DNA of 64,000 nt from Oreohelix idahoensis (GCA_024509875.1 JAMPIV010021215.1:248001-312000), one strand, 5' to 3'; shown: positions 34,135-44,670, counted from the stretch's first letter. Program-made: numbers and translations. The notes: generated by a model from the letters alone, not told the origin.

Positions 34135-35161
34135 CTGAGCCAACAAAAGGAATTTCCTAGACGATCTTGCATGACAGGCAGAAGAGGCCGCACTGAGAAA
34201 TGAACAAAGCACAGTATACAAAATAACTAAATTCATCAGCGGAAAACGAGGTGCAAACAATATTACATTAGTAAGAGATAAGCAAGGAAATCTCATCACG
34301 ACAGCAGAGGAACAGGAAACAAGATGGGCAGAACATTTCAGAGAAACTCTGAACAAGGAACCACCAGAGACACAATTGAATGTTCCAGAGGCTGAAAACG
34401 ATCTAGATGTTAATACAGACATTCCACGAAATGATGAAATCATCACAGCAATCAAAGGGTTAAAGAATGGAAAAGCTCCTGACCATGATAACTTAAATGC
34501 AGAGCTATTTAAGACAGACCCTGAGCTAGCAGCAGAACTATTAGAACCACTATTTGCACAAGTCTGGAAAACAGGGACAACACCAACAGAGTGGAAGAAA
34601 GGAATAATTGTCAAATTGCCCAAGAAGGGAGATCTTGCAGACTGCAATAATTGGAGAGGAATCACTCTTCTCTCAGTTCCCAGCAAAATACTAGGCAGGA
34701 TAATTATACAGAGAATTTCAAAAGCAGTAGACCACAAACTGAGGAAAGAACAAGCAGGATTTAGAAAAAAACAGAAGGTGTGTAGATCATATATTTACTC
34801 TCAGGAACATTATAGAGCAGTGCTCAGAATGGCAAAGACAGCTGTACATTAATTTAGCTGATTTTGAAAAGGCTTTTGACAGTATACATAGGGACAGTTT
34901 ATGGAAAATACCGAGGGCTTATGGAATTCCAAGCTGCATAGTGTCAATCATAAAAAGCCTCTATGCCAACTTTACGTGTAGTGTTGGGCAGAGCAACCTA
35001 ACCTTTGAGGTGAAGATAGGAGTACTTCTTCTTCTTCTTCTTCGTACACTCTCAGACGTCCACTTGAATGTTCTCAAAGAAAGCAGTAGTCAGTTTGAGG
35101 CTATTTGAATCCCCGTAAAGATAGGAGTACGACAGGGATGCCCCTTATCAACCACAGAGGG
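34135..35161 (+). pseudogene. RTE-like LINE ORF, linker and first half of RT
   Basis: Continuation of the endonuclease-bearing ORF after the SINE. It has VYKITKFISGKRGANN, RWAEHFRETLNKEPPE, LKNGKAPDHDNLNAELF, NNWRGITLLSVPSKILGRI and KEQAGFRK. A frameshift near 34,775 follows, then LADFEKAFDSIHRDSLW (catalytic Asp) and GVRQGCPLS. Motif 4 is split by the 89-bp retro-insert. The next RT motif, YADD, is at the far left of the element in the opposite orientation. Confidence 0.87.
35026..35114 (-). mobile_element. 89-bp retro-insert with 16-bp TSD
   Basis: Flanked by GTGAAGATAGGAGTAC (35010-35025) and GTAAAGATAGGAGTAC (35115-35130), one mismatch. The left end is (TTC)n, an AAG tail read on the minus strand. 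No coding content; probably a severely 5'-truncated LINE or SINE tail. Confidence 0.85.
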
Positions 35162-35174
35162 CAAGTTTGAGATT

Positions 35175-35258
35175 ACACACCATTATTTCTATTGACCACA
35201 TTCAGTAATATGATATGTATATGTTATAGTCATTTATTTTCTTTCTTCCCACTCATTT
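35175..35258. other. Spacer between two LINE insertions
   Basis: 84 bp of AT-rich DNA between the target duplications of the twin-primed LINE and the intact LINE. It represents surviving pre-insertion sequence. Confidence 0.6.
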
Positions 35259-35269
35259 GCAGTTGTCCC

Positions 35270-36344
35270 GCTCTCCACATGTAAGCCTACCTTGCCGTGG
35301 TTGGAGAGCTTGAGCGCCTCAATGATCCCGGGAGCTATGCCGGCGGGAGTTTTACTCCTGGCAGGGTCACCCAAGCCGGACAGGTCCTGGGTGAGGGGCC
35401 AGACTAAATGGGCTGAGGAGTGGGTGGAACCCTATAGGTGTAGATGCAGAACCCACCGGCGAGTGGTACATGCTCTGGTCTGCACCAATCCACCCCCACT
35501 TCATGGGTTAAATGCTTTCTTGCCTCATTCTTCACTGTTTGTCGTCTATCACGCCCACGGCGACCGTTGCCTCAATTGGCTGTGTGTGGTGTACCCGGAA
35601 ACGGGGCCTCCCAGTACTGAGGCAAAGTTAAGTCCCCGATGTCACTTATCGGTGCAGAATTGAGAGAGATGGCTGAGCATCACAATCCCTCCTGTGTTGC
35701 AGCATGATGAGAACCCAGCATTGCACACTGAGCTTGGGGGGATCACTTGGGCACCAGACTTAATACTGGCTCTTGACTGGATGGCCGCATGCAGGAGATT
35801 TCTACAATGGAGGGTTGGCAGGTGGTGGGTATCTGGAAGTGGCTCTGTGCAGGACGTGAGGATTCCTTGGGAGAGCCCAGAACCAGAGCACAGCATTGTG
35901 CAAGCTTTGCATAGTTGGAGAGCCCCCTGGATGACGGGGAATGCACAGTGTGCTACCCCACCTATCCCCAACTGCTAACTTAGAACCAGAAGTGGGGTCC
36001 TCTGTATGCGTGCCAGGCCAGGATAAAATGCCTGGGAAAGAGACTGGAGCTCAGAACTCCCTAACTCAAAGTTGCAGGATGGCAGAAAAGCCACGGGAAA
36101 GACAGGGCTATTTTGAAGATAACGCAACCATATTTTCACCATACGAGCTCGGACGCCGCCTCGGTAAACAAGGTCCGCGCAGAGCAGTGACACCCCCAGG
36201 CTGCTTGCGAATAGTCTACTACTGGGAACATAAACAGATTAGGGATGAGCCCACTCTCCCGTTGAACAGGTGCTAAAGTCGTAGATACTGGGCCAGAAGG
36301 CGCACCGGAAACCACAGTATCACGCAACTCGCTTTTTTTTTTCT
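35270..36344 (+). promoter_or_regulatory. 5' leader (internal promoter region) of the LINE
   Basis: The region opens with GCTCTCCACATG and CCTTGCCGTGGTTGGAGAGC, then TCAATGATCCCGGGAGC and CTCCTGGCAGGGTCACCC. It is more GC-rich than the flanks. LINEs of this type carry an internal promoter in the 5' leader; that role is inferred from position, not from a recognised core motif. A 111-codon ATG frame (35941-36276) lies inside it but has no CCHC knuckle or other ORF1 hallmark. Confidence 0.6.
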
Positions 36345-39300
36345 ATGGAGAGTACACCGTCAAATAAATCTCGTTCTGGTGCTCGCCCTGTGGAGCTCCA
36401 CCAGGCAGGTGCAGTGCCGGGCTCTGAGCCTCGACAGAGCCCACCCTCAGCTACTGGAGGACCCTCTAGACCGTCTTGTGGAGTCAGCAGACGGCGGAGG
36501 AGAACTACTGACCAAAACAAAACAGAAAAAGAGAAACCCAGAGTGCCACTTGTCATGATGCACTGGAATGCAGAGGGAGTGAACAGCAAGCAGGCTGGAT
36601 ACAGCAAAAAGACAGAGCTGGAAAACATCTTGTATGAGAAGCAAGTCAGTGTTTGCTGTATCCAAGAGACTCACTTGAAAGCAGATCAAACCTTTAAAAT
36701 AAGGGGATATCAATGCTTCAGATCCGACAGAAAAGATAGACGAAAAGGAGGAGTACTTACTCTTGTAAGGAATAACATTCCTGCACACGAAAGGAAAACC
36801 TTCATGGATGGAGCAGAATATCAGCTGTTGCAGATAAAGGTAGACAAGATGGAAATAGAACTCCTGAACTATTACTGTCCGAACAACAAACCCCTGAGTC
36901 TCAGCTCTATACAGGTACCAGCCACCAACTTTATAGCAGTTGGAGACTTTAATAGCCACTCCCAGAGCTGGGGCTATAACCATCTGGATCACAGAGGTGA
37001 AGAGGTTGAAACTTGGCAAGATGATCACTCCCTAATCCTAGTCAATAATGCCACAGATACTCCTACCTTCTACTCCAGAGGATGGCACACAACTTCAACA
37101 CCAGATCTTGCCTTCTCCACACCAGATATAGCTGGATCTATTAGTAGAGAAGTAGGAGACCAACTAGGGGGAAGCGACCATCGCCCAATCTTTCTTACTG
37201 TCCAGAGTGCAACTCTCAGTACACGCCCAGCCATTACAAGATGGAACTACAAAAAAGCCAACTGGGGTTTATTCAGGCATCAGGTGAACACGCTGCTGTC
37301 TACCCTCAAGGTACAGAACAGAGACATTAATGAAGTGGTAAAAGACTTCAACAGATGCATACTACAAGCTGCAAAAGAAACCATTCCCAAAGGATGCCGG
37401 CGTAACTACATACCATACTGGTCCAGCACACTCCAAGAACGTCAGGAAGCTATGGACAAGGCTAGAAAGGACGCAGAGTCTCAGCCTTCACTTGAAACTC
37501 ACAACAAATGGAAAAAGGCTGTAGCAGAGTTTGAGAGAACAAAGCTAGAAGAAAAACGGAAAAGCTGGAGAACTAAAACGGCATCGCTGAACCTTGAGAA
37601 AGACGGCAGGAAACTTTGGAGATTAGTCAAGTCTCTAAATGAAGAGCGTTCCTCACCAAGGCAGACTATCACATTGGATGAAGGTGGCAAACTTTTCAGA
37701 GGAAAACAAGCTGCAGACTTGTTTGCTAGAAGATACAGTTCAGAAAGCAACTTACCCATTAACATAGATCATCAGAGAGAGATAAGAAAAGAAATACTGG
37801 CAACCATGGGACAGACAGATACTCCTGCCCCAATGAGGGAACCCATCACACTAGGAGAACTACAGAAGGCTATTTCCAAGCTTAAGTTTCAAAAGTCACC
37901 CGGCCCAGACAAAATCAGCAACGAAATGCTAGTAAATCTGAGCTCAGCAGCAAAGACAAAACTGCTTGAGATATTCAACCACAGCTGGTTGAAAGGAACG
38001 GTACCCCAAGTATGGAGAGAAGCCATCACAATACCCATACTAAAGAAAGGGAAATGTAAGACCGAGGCTGCAAGTTACCGGCCAATCAGTCTCACAAGCT
38101 GTGTTGGGAAGACTATGGAGCGAATAGTCAACCACAGATTGAAATGGTATTTAGAGTCTGAGCAGATCCTGGTGCCGGAACAAGCTGGATTTAGAGAATG
38201 CTACAGTATAGAAGACCAAGTTACTTACTTGTCTCAAGCAATAGAAGATGCCTTCCAGGAGAAGAAAAAGGTCCTAACGATCTGGGTCGACTTCAAGCAG
38301 GCCTTTGACAAGGTGTGGAAAGATGGCCTCATTGCAAAACTTAGGAGAAGTGGAATCCAAGGCAACATGATGAAATGGATCCAGTCATACTTGCATAACA
38401 GGAGAACTAGAGTCACTCTTGACGGTCTGCAGAGCAGAAAAGTGTTGCTCCATCAGGGGGTACCTCAAGGAGGAGTAATTTCCCCAACACTCTTCCTTGT
38501 TTACATCAATGACCTGGTGAAAGATCTCCCTGCAGGAGTTAAAGCTGCCTTATATGCAGATGACCTAGTACTCTGGTGCGCTGATGAAAATGTCACCACA
38601 GCAAATTATAGAATGCAGCGGGCAGCAGACATGCTAGTGTCATGGGCAGAGAAATGGCTTATCACAATAAACACAGACAAAACCTCCACAACACTGTTCT
38701 CCCTCGCCCCCAAGGACAAATCAGCTAACATACACCTAGGGACAACCGTGATCAAGGAAGAAAGCTACCCCACCTATCTTGGGGTGACATTTGACCAAAG
38801 GCTTACATGGAATAAGCATATTGAAAATGCAGAAGGAAAGGCCCGAAGACGACTAGGCATACTCAGAAAATTAGCAGGTACCAACTGGGGAGCAAATGAA
38901 CGAAATCTAAAGAAGATTTATAATGGAGTAATAAGACCACACTTAGAGTTTAGCTCAGCAGCATGGTCATCAGCTGCTAACTCACATCTGCAGTCTTTGG
39001 ACAAGGTGCAAAATCAAGCTCTCAGGCTCATTACAGGAGCCATGAAAACTACACCAATAACAGAGATGCAGAAGGTTGCTGGATTACAGACATTGTCCCA
39101 TAGAAGAGACACAAAAACCATGATCCAGATGGAAAAGTACAACAGTATGCCAATGCACCCAATGAAGGCAAGACTAGATGATCTGGCATTGGGACGTCTA
39201 AAGCGTAGCAGCTTTGTGCATCGGGGGAAAAGACTTATAAGACAGCATCAAGAAGACCTATCCATGAAGACAACACCACTGAAGCCCACCCTATACCCTG

Positions 39301-40199
39301 TACCATGGGAGCAGGCCAGCAGTGCCCTCCAAATTAATACATCAGTCAGTGGTCTCACAAGTGGATGTGAGTATAATGATCTGCAAAAACGAACTGCTAC
39401 ATTGAGTATGATCCAAGAAAGCTATCCCGATCAATCATGGATACATGCCTATACAGATGGATCAGCAACTAATGCTGTTAGGAATGGAGGTGCCGGTATC
39501 TTTATCTCATATCCTGACAACCACTATGAGACTAGGCACATTCCCACTGGTAAATTCTGTTCCAACTATACAGCTGAGGTTCAAGCTCTAGAGCAAGCTG
39601 CAAATATGATTTATAACACCAACTCTGACTGCCACCAGGTAGTCATCCTCACAGATGCACTGTCTGTCCTGCAAGCTCTCAAGGGTGGTAAACTCCCGCA
39701 TCTGAGAAATGAACTAAACAAGGTAGCTGCCAAAAAGAGAACCATACTTCAGTGGGTACCATCTCATTGTGGTGTACCCGGAAATGAAAAGGCAGATAAA
39801 CTTGCAAAAAAGGGAGGAGAATGTGAACAAGAAGATAATGAAGTCACATACTTTGAGAAAAAGAGAGCTATCCAGACTATCAGAAGAGAACAGAACCAAC
39901 CCAAAGACGACTATCACACTCTCGACCGGCAGGGACAGATAACTATTTTTCGACTCAGGACAGGGCATAACAAACTGAATAAACACATGCACAAGCTACG
40001 ATTGTCTGCTTCACCACTGTGCACATGTGGATTAAACGAACAAACTGCTGAGCATGTTCTACAGGACTGTCCTCTGTATGACCAGTTAAGAAAGATATAC
40101 TGGCCCAATGACTCAACACTAAACTCAAAGCTATATGGAGTTAAAGAGGAACTTCAAACAACAGTCGAATTCATCATGAGAACTCGTCTGACGGTGTAA
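36345..40199 (+). CDS. LINE polyprotein: endonuclease-RT-RNase H
   Basis: 1284 residues from an ATG, no interruption. Residues 1-65 are low-complexity and basic. The APE-like endonuclease (about 70-285) has N75 in MHWNAEG, E108 in IQETH, VGDFNSHS (D201/N203), TPDLAF and GSDHRP. RT (about 500-800) has SPGPDKISNEML, SYRPISLTSCVGK, QAGFRE, WVDFKQAFDKVW, GVPQGGVISPTLF, YADDLVLW (D739/D740) and YLGVTFD. RNase H (about 1034-1160) has YTDGSA (D1038), NYTAEVQAL, ILTDALSVL and WVPSHCGVPGNEKADKLA, so its catalytic acidic residues are visible. A Cys/His cluster, CTCGLNEQTAEHVLQDC, lies near 1226. The protein nicks DNA and copies its RNA there (target-primed reverse transcription). No gag-like ORF1 is evident. 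Confidence 0.95.
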   Translation: MESTPSNKSRSGARPVELHQAGAVPGSEPRQSPPSATGGPSRPSCGVSRRRRRTTDQNKTEKEKPRVPLVMMHWNAEGVNSKQAGYSKKTELENILYEKQVSVCCIQETHLKADQTFKIRGYQCFRSDRKDRRKGGVLTLVRNNIPAHERKTFMDGAEYQLLQIKVDKMEIELLNYYCPNNKPLSLSSIQVPATNFIAVGDFNSHSQSWGYNHLDHRGEEVETWQDDHSLILVNNATDTPTFYSRGWHTTSTPDLAFSTPDIAGSISREVGDQLGGSDHRPIFLTVQSATLSTRPAITRWNYKKANWGLFRHQVNTLLSTLKVQNRDINEVVKDFNRCILQAAKETIPKGCRRNYIPYWSSTLQERQEAMDKARKDAESQPSLETHNKWKKAVAEFERTKLEEKRKSWRTKTASLNLEKDGRKLWRLVKSLNEERSSPRQTITLDEGGKLFRGKQAADLFARRYSSESNLPINIDHQREIRKEILATMGQTDTPAPMREPITLGELQKAISKLKFQKSPGPDKISNEMLVNLSSAAKTKLLEIFNHSWLKGTVPQVWREAITIPILKKGKCKTEAASYRPISLTSCVGKTMERIVNHRLKWYLESEQILVPEQAGFRECYSIEDQVTYLSQAIEDAFQEKKKVLTIWVDFKQAFDKVWKDGLIAKLRRSGIQGNMMKWIQSYLHNRRTRVTLDGLQSRKVLLHQGVPQGGVISPTLFLVYINDLVKDLPAGVKAALYADDLVLWCADENVTTANYRMQRAADMLVSWAEKWLITINTDKTSTTLFSLAPKDKSANIHLGTTVIKEESYPTYLGVTFDQRLTWNKHIENAEGKARRRLGILRKLAGTNWGANERNLKKIYNGVIRPHLEFSSAAWSSAANSHLQSLDKVQNQALRLITGAMKTTPITEMQKVAGLQTLSHRRDTKTMIQMEKYNSMPMHPMKARLDDLALGRLKRSSFVHRGKRLIRQHQEDLSMKTTPLKPTLYPVPWEQASSALQINTSVSGLTSGCEYNDLQKRTATLSMIQESYPDQSWIHAYTDGSATNAVRNGGAGIFISYPDNHYETRHIPTGKFCSNYTAEVQALEQAANMIYNTNSDCHQVVILTDALSVLQALKGGKLPHLRNELNKVAAKKRTILQWVPSHCGVPGNEKADKLAKKGGECEQEDNEVTYFEKKRAIQTIRREQNQPKDDYHTLDRQGQITIFRLRTGHNKLNKHMHKLRLSASPLCTCGLNEQTAEHVLQDCPLYDQLRKIYWPNDSTLNSKLYGVKEELQTTVEFIMRTRLTV

Positions 40200-40249
40200 T
40201 CATCAAAGATGCGATCGCAAGAAGAAGAAGAAGAAGAAGCAGTTGTCCC

Positions 40250-40910
40250 CTTGCAAGAAGCCTGTGCTAAAGCACTTCTTGTGCTCATGTAGTGGTGGTT
40301 TGTGTAGCATTTTGTTATACATCATTAGTTTATTGCCACATGAATAGCATCACATTTGTGGCCTCTGAAAAAGCCTCCTTCTTATGTATCTGGCCCTCTA
40401 ACAGCAGGTGTTCATATGGACAGGATAATGGACACTGGTTGGGTTTTGGCACCTGATAACCAGATGCTTTGGATGAAACTTATTAGCCTAGAAAGAAGCT
40501 TATCTAGGAAAAAGAAAACTGATCTGGTGCACATACTGTGCCTAGCATCATAAATCCCAATACTTTATGATGCCCAATACTAAGGAAGGAGGGAACAGAA
40601 AATCTGGTGACTGCGGGAAAGATAGAATGCCAGAAGAGCAGAGGAAAACAGAGGGAAGGTCTGAAGTGACATGATAAGAAGATGCTGGGAAAATGACCAG
40701 TATTTGATATACTGGAATGCTGAAAAGGCAGTGCAGTGTCTTTGGGCATGACATACAATGATGATAATTTGTGGTCACATCTTTAATTTATTTTACAAGT
40801 CTGCAGCCATTTTTGTAGCACTTACCAAACTGTTGACTATGATTATCGCTGCCAGAAATGCCACTGCATAACAAATGAGAAGGTCTTTGGCCTAAAAAAT
40901 AAAAATTATG
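40250..40910. other. Non-coding stretch
   Basis: Sequence between the LINE and the 69-bp tandem repeats. No exon or element recognised. Confidence 0.5.
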
Positions 40911-41258
40911 TTTAATTTGGTCAACATTCAGTGACAGACAAATTGGCTAAGAGTGAAAGCAATCATTTCAGTTTAAAGTGTTTAATATGGTCAACATGAG
41001 TGACAGAAAAATTGGCTAACAGTGAAAGCAATCATTTCAGTTTAAAGTGTTTAATATGGTCAACATCAGTGACAGAAAAATTGGTTAACAGTGAAAGCAA
41101 TCATTTCAGTTTAAAGTGTTTAATATGGTTCAACATCAGTGACAGAAAAATTGGCTAAGAGTGAAAGCAATCATTTCAGTTTAAAGTGTTTAATATGGTC
41201 AACATCAGTGACAGAAAAATTGGCTAACAGTGAAAGCAATCATTTCAGTTTAAAGTCA
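40911..41258 (+). repeat. Tandem repeat, 5 units of 69-70 bp
   Basis: Units begin TTTAATATGGTCAACAT and end TTTCAGTTTAAAGTG, at about 40911, 40981, 41050, 41119 and 41189. They differ by scattered substitutions (GGCTAAGAG or GGCTAACAG) and single-base indels, with unit 1 most divergent. No coding potential. Confidence 0.93.
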
Positions 41259-41470
41259 CAGTCATGTACCTCTTTCAATTTGAAACAAAAAATGTAAAAA
41301 AATAATGGTTGGGGGAGAGAGAGAAAGGGTAACCTCACATTCTTCACTGTTGGTGAAATGGGGGCAGCTTTGCAAGTCCACCTTTGCTGGTTTTTATGGA
41401 ATTCATCTCAAGTGCTGCAGCCTTTGAACGCTGGGATATATTAGGAGCACAGGACAGATATTACCTAACC

Positions 41471-41859
41471 CAGGGGTTGGCAACGCAGGGGCATTTGGGA
41501 TCTACTTTAGTAACACTGAGCCCTCTGAAGATCTCCCTTAATATATATGTGTGTGTGTGTGTGTGATTTTAAGCTGAAGAGGGGAGAAGATGAACCTTAC
41601 AAAGAAAAGATCACTTTCCTATCTCATGCAGTTCACAAATATATTTTAGTAGCCAGTTTGAGCATTTCCATTGGTATTGTGGAGAAAAGTATAGTTCATC
41701 ACAGGGACACAGCAATTTTAAATGTCAGCGGGAGAGGTATTGTCCAAAATTTTCCTAGTTTAAAAAGTCCTTTTTTTTTGCCCGCAGTTGCCTAAAGATC
41801 TACACAATCATCCACTAGCATCTACTGGTAAATCAAGATCGACTGACTGCCAACCCCTG
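41471..41859. mobile_element. hAT-type MITE
   Basis: A 389-bp unit with inverted termini CAGGGGTTGGCA (left) and TGCCAACCCCTG (right), flanked by near-identical 8-bp duplications ACCTAACC (41463-41470) and ACCTACCC (41860-41867). These are standard hAT signatures. It has a short (GT)n tract near 41,550 and no transposase. Confidence 0.88.
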
Positions 41860-42045
41860 ACCTACCCTGTGTTATCCTCATTGTGAAGGGGAGGACCACC
41901 AGACACAGGAAACCTAAGCAGACCTTCAAGCATCCTACAGGCCCACAAGATTGAAACAGCCCTAGACATACACTGCATCAAAATGCCAGACAAAGACAAC
42001 CCTGGTGGAATGAGACAGGGATAGAAAGGAAAGAGTGACAAAGGA

Positions 42046-43263
42046 ATGGCTGAAAGAGAAGGATGGGGAACAATGCAGAAGTTGAGAAGGAGAAGGAAGC
42101 AAAACAGAGCCATCAGTAGATTAAAGAGCTTGGCGAAGGAGTCTCACCCAGCACATACAGCTTTTACCAGATGCCAACTAACAACTCAGGCCAAGCCAAT
42201 GAATACCACTAGATACCCTACAGGATGGAAGTGTATGGAGGAAATTGTCCATCTGGGTACATTAATTACATCAATTAATAACAGTTGTGAATACAAGCCA
42301 GTGATTCCGCCCTGGGAGATCAAGAAACCAGACACGGACTACAACCTAGCAGAAATACTTAAGAAAACAAATAATATAGAAAATATTAAAAACACAGCCA
42401 ATAAATATATACAACAAATATCAAAAGACAGCATTACTGTGTACACAGATGGATCCAAGGGAGAGGATGGCAAATTGGGGATAGGAATATATATTCCAAT
42501 ATGGAAAATGGCAAAAGAATATAGCATCACGGAAAATACATCCATTTTCACTGCAGAGATGGTGGCAATACTAAAAGCACTAGAAATATTCTCTAATAAC
42601 CCTCCCAAAAAATTAACAGTTTTAACTGACTCTCTTTCAACAATTAAAGCACTTAGAAACTTACGAGAGTGTAGTAGACCTGATATAGCAGAGGAGATTT
42701 TTCTGGCTACTATATACTTATATTCTAGAGGATGTTCAGTATTAATTGCTTGGATACCTTCACATGTTGGCATAGAAGGAAATGAAAAGGCAGATAAAGA
42801 AGCCAAGAAAGGTAGATCTGATAAAAATCTAATAAATGTAGGGATGAGTAAATCAGAAATTAAGAGCTTAATTAAAGATTTAATAACAGATGAATGGAAA
42901 GCAGAGTGGGATAAAAATCTGAAAGGAAGACATGCATATAAGATGTTCAGGGCTCCAACAAGAAAATGTCAGATATCTAGGGAATTGAAAATTCCCAGTA
43001 ATAAGAAACTTCTCAGACTACAGCTGGGAAAAGGCTATTTCAGAATAGAAGAACCTTACTGTGCAGGATGTCTTCAAGACAATAATATAGAACATTTCTT
43101 GTTAAAATGTAAGAGGTATGACCAAATGAGAATACCAATATTGGATTATTTGCAGGCATCCAACTTACCTATAAATATAGAGGAGGTGTTGAGAATAGAC
43201 AGACCTAGGGAACTGCATAATATAGTCAAACAATATTTAACACGAACACATGTTAATATATAG
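42046..43263 (+). pseudogene. 5'-truncated I-superclade LINE: RNase H part
   Basis: An open frame of 405 codons lacking endonuclease and RT. RNase H lies at about residues 125-265: ITVYTDGSKGEDGKLGIG, IFTAEMVAILKALE, VLTDSLSTIKAL and WIPSHVGIEGNEKADKEAKK, all catalytic acidic positions visible. A C-terminal finger CAGCLQDNNIEHFLLKC lies near 345. It is a different family from the intact LINE at 36345. The 3' end and (T)-rich tail run to about 43,460, where the LTR element is inserted. The intact frame suggests a fairly young copy even though truncated. Confidence 0.88.
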
Positions 43264-43669
43264 TGGCTGGGAATGTGAAGGTCTGATGCTGTTCTTACAA
43301 TGCATGTGACTTTAAACAGATGAAAGTCAATTAAATATCTGGTAAAGTCCGTTATATAACTAGAACCACCAGGCCTTTACACCCCTCCACTTTAATATTA
43401 TTCTTGTTCATAGTTTCTTCTTGATTTTGTTTGTTTGTTTTTTATTTTATTATTTAACGTTGTAGTGAAATTGACAGAGATACAACGGTAAAATTCCTCC
43501 AAGGATAACATTTAAGGATAAAAACATAATGCGTAGGCTGCTGATGTACATGATCGCCTAGACCGCGGGTCATCACCCTCCATAAATCTGACTTGCTAGA
43601 CCGGAGGGGAACGGAGTATCAAAAGGAAAAAAAAAATATGACTGGAAAGGCTAAAGAGACGCAATTGGG

Positions 43670-43688
43670 GGGGGGGGGGGGGGGGGGG
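43670..43688 (+). repeat. Long G homopolymer in the LTR
   Basis: About 19-20 consecutive G residues; the 3' LTR copy (near 53,692-53,707) is shorter. It could form a G-quadruplex and is a likely slippage site, so its exact length is unreliable. Confidence 0.85.
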
Positions 43689-44002
43689 AAATGGATGAAA
43701 GTAAAAAAAATTCAAGTCCCCCAAATTGACACGAGGTACGGAATTGGACGTTTTGCGATACCAAGCGCTTGATTTGAATTTGAGCGGAAGAACGCAGATG
43801 TCTGAAAAAAAATTACAAAAATTAAAAAGTAAATTTTTCTTAATATTAATGTTAGGAATATAAAAATTAGCTGGCCAGATGGCCTATTCTGAGCAGTGAA
43901 CTAATATGGTTTTAATTTTACAGACGGATAGATAATATTGAAAATAATGACAAAAGACAGTGTAGTTTACATCAGCCACAGACTGCATTGAATCTAACAT
44001 AT

Positions 44003-44670
44003 TGTGGTAGGGTGGGCGAGATGATGATGATGATGATGTATTGTGATGTGTGATCACTCTCTTGCTACACTCGCACCGACCCGAACAACAATAAAACTCT
44101 TGATTCTAGAGGCAGGGGCTATATTTATTTTTACAGCCCATTCAGTGACAAAGCAAACATTAAACAAACAAACTAGCGAACATAACACCAAACCAAACAA
44201 AACAAAACACCCAACAGTGCCCGATGCTAATAGCTTACGTGCTCTGGTCCATCTGCTACCTTCACTGGTCGCCTCGCCTCGTTTGTTCTCTCGGCTGGGC
44301 TAATACTAGGAAAAGGTCGCTGCTGGCTACCGCACGCTTTTTATAGACTGCTAAGCCTAAACACTCACTTACTCCGCTCGCGCCGTAATCGCGCTACTTA
44401 AATAACACTCGCGATTATCGCTTAGGAATAGCGAAAACACAAATAAAACCTACAGCTATTTAATATAACACACGAATCTCAAATATAACTCACAACTATA
44501 CACCACAATTAATATTTAGGCGTTATTGTGGCCTAATTAATATATTTTCTATCTCGTTAGAATTTTCACATCCCAGCATGCTTCGTGCACAACGAAAATA
44601 TGTGGGGGACAAACATGCCTTGAACTGAAGTGGGGGTGGGCCTCAGGGGCGTCTTCCCGGACCCATCACA
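44003..44670 (-). repeat. 3' LTR of the Gag-LIN28 element
   Basis: In element orientation it starts TGTGATGGGTCCGGG and ends CCCACCCTACCACA. On the minus strand TATAAAAA lies at 44345-44338 and AATAAA at 44129-44124, a sensible U3/R order. A CAT-repeat tract lies near the left edge. Confidence 0.95.

Larger units (their letters stand above)
30389..35161. mobile_element. RTE-like LINE with 5' inversion (twin-primed)
   Basis: One insertion flanked by the 13-bp target duplication CAAGTTTGAGATT (30376-30388 and 35162-35174). The left segment (30389 to about 31220, minus) runs from RT motif YADDIALL to the 3' end and an AAG-type tail. The right segment (about 31250-35161, plus) runs from the endonuclease to RT motif VRQGCPL. 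The two coding portions are complementary halves of one ORF, with only the stretch between motif 4 and YADD missing. Known for L1 as twin priming. Later insertions are a Tc1-like element, a SINE and an 89-bp retro-insert. Confidence 0.88.
35270..40238 (+). mobile_element. Full-length I-superclade LINE
   Basis: A 4969-bp element with an 11-bp target duplication GCAGTTGTCCC (35259-35269 and 40239-40249). It has a 1.07-kb GC-richer leader, one intact 1284-codon ORF, a short 3' region and an AAGAAG tail (40219-40238). RNase H after RT places it in the I superclade (I, Nimb, Ingi, Outcast and relatives). An intact ORF and a perfect target duplication imply recent retrotransposition and possible activity. 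Confidence 0.92.

Noticed and set aside
40911..41258. CRISPR-like array
   Set aside because: Units are contiguous without unique spacers, and the DNA is eukaryotic.
44043..44303. 86-codon plus-strand ORF, repeated at 46406-46666
   Set aside because: It lies in the LTRs, antisense to the element; identity of the two copies simply reflects LTR identity.
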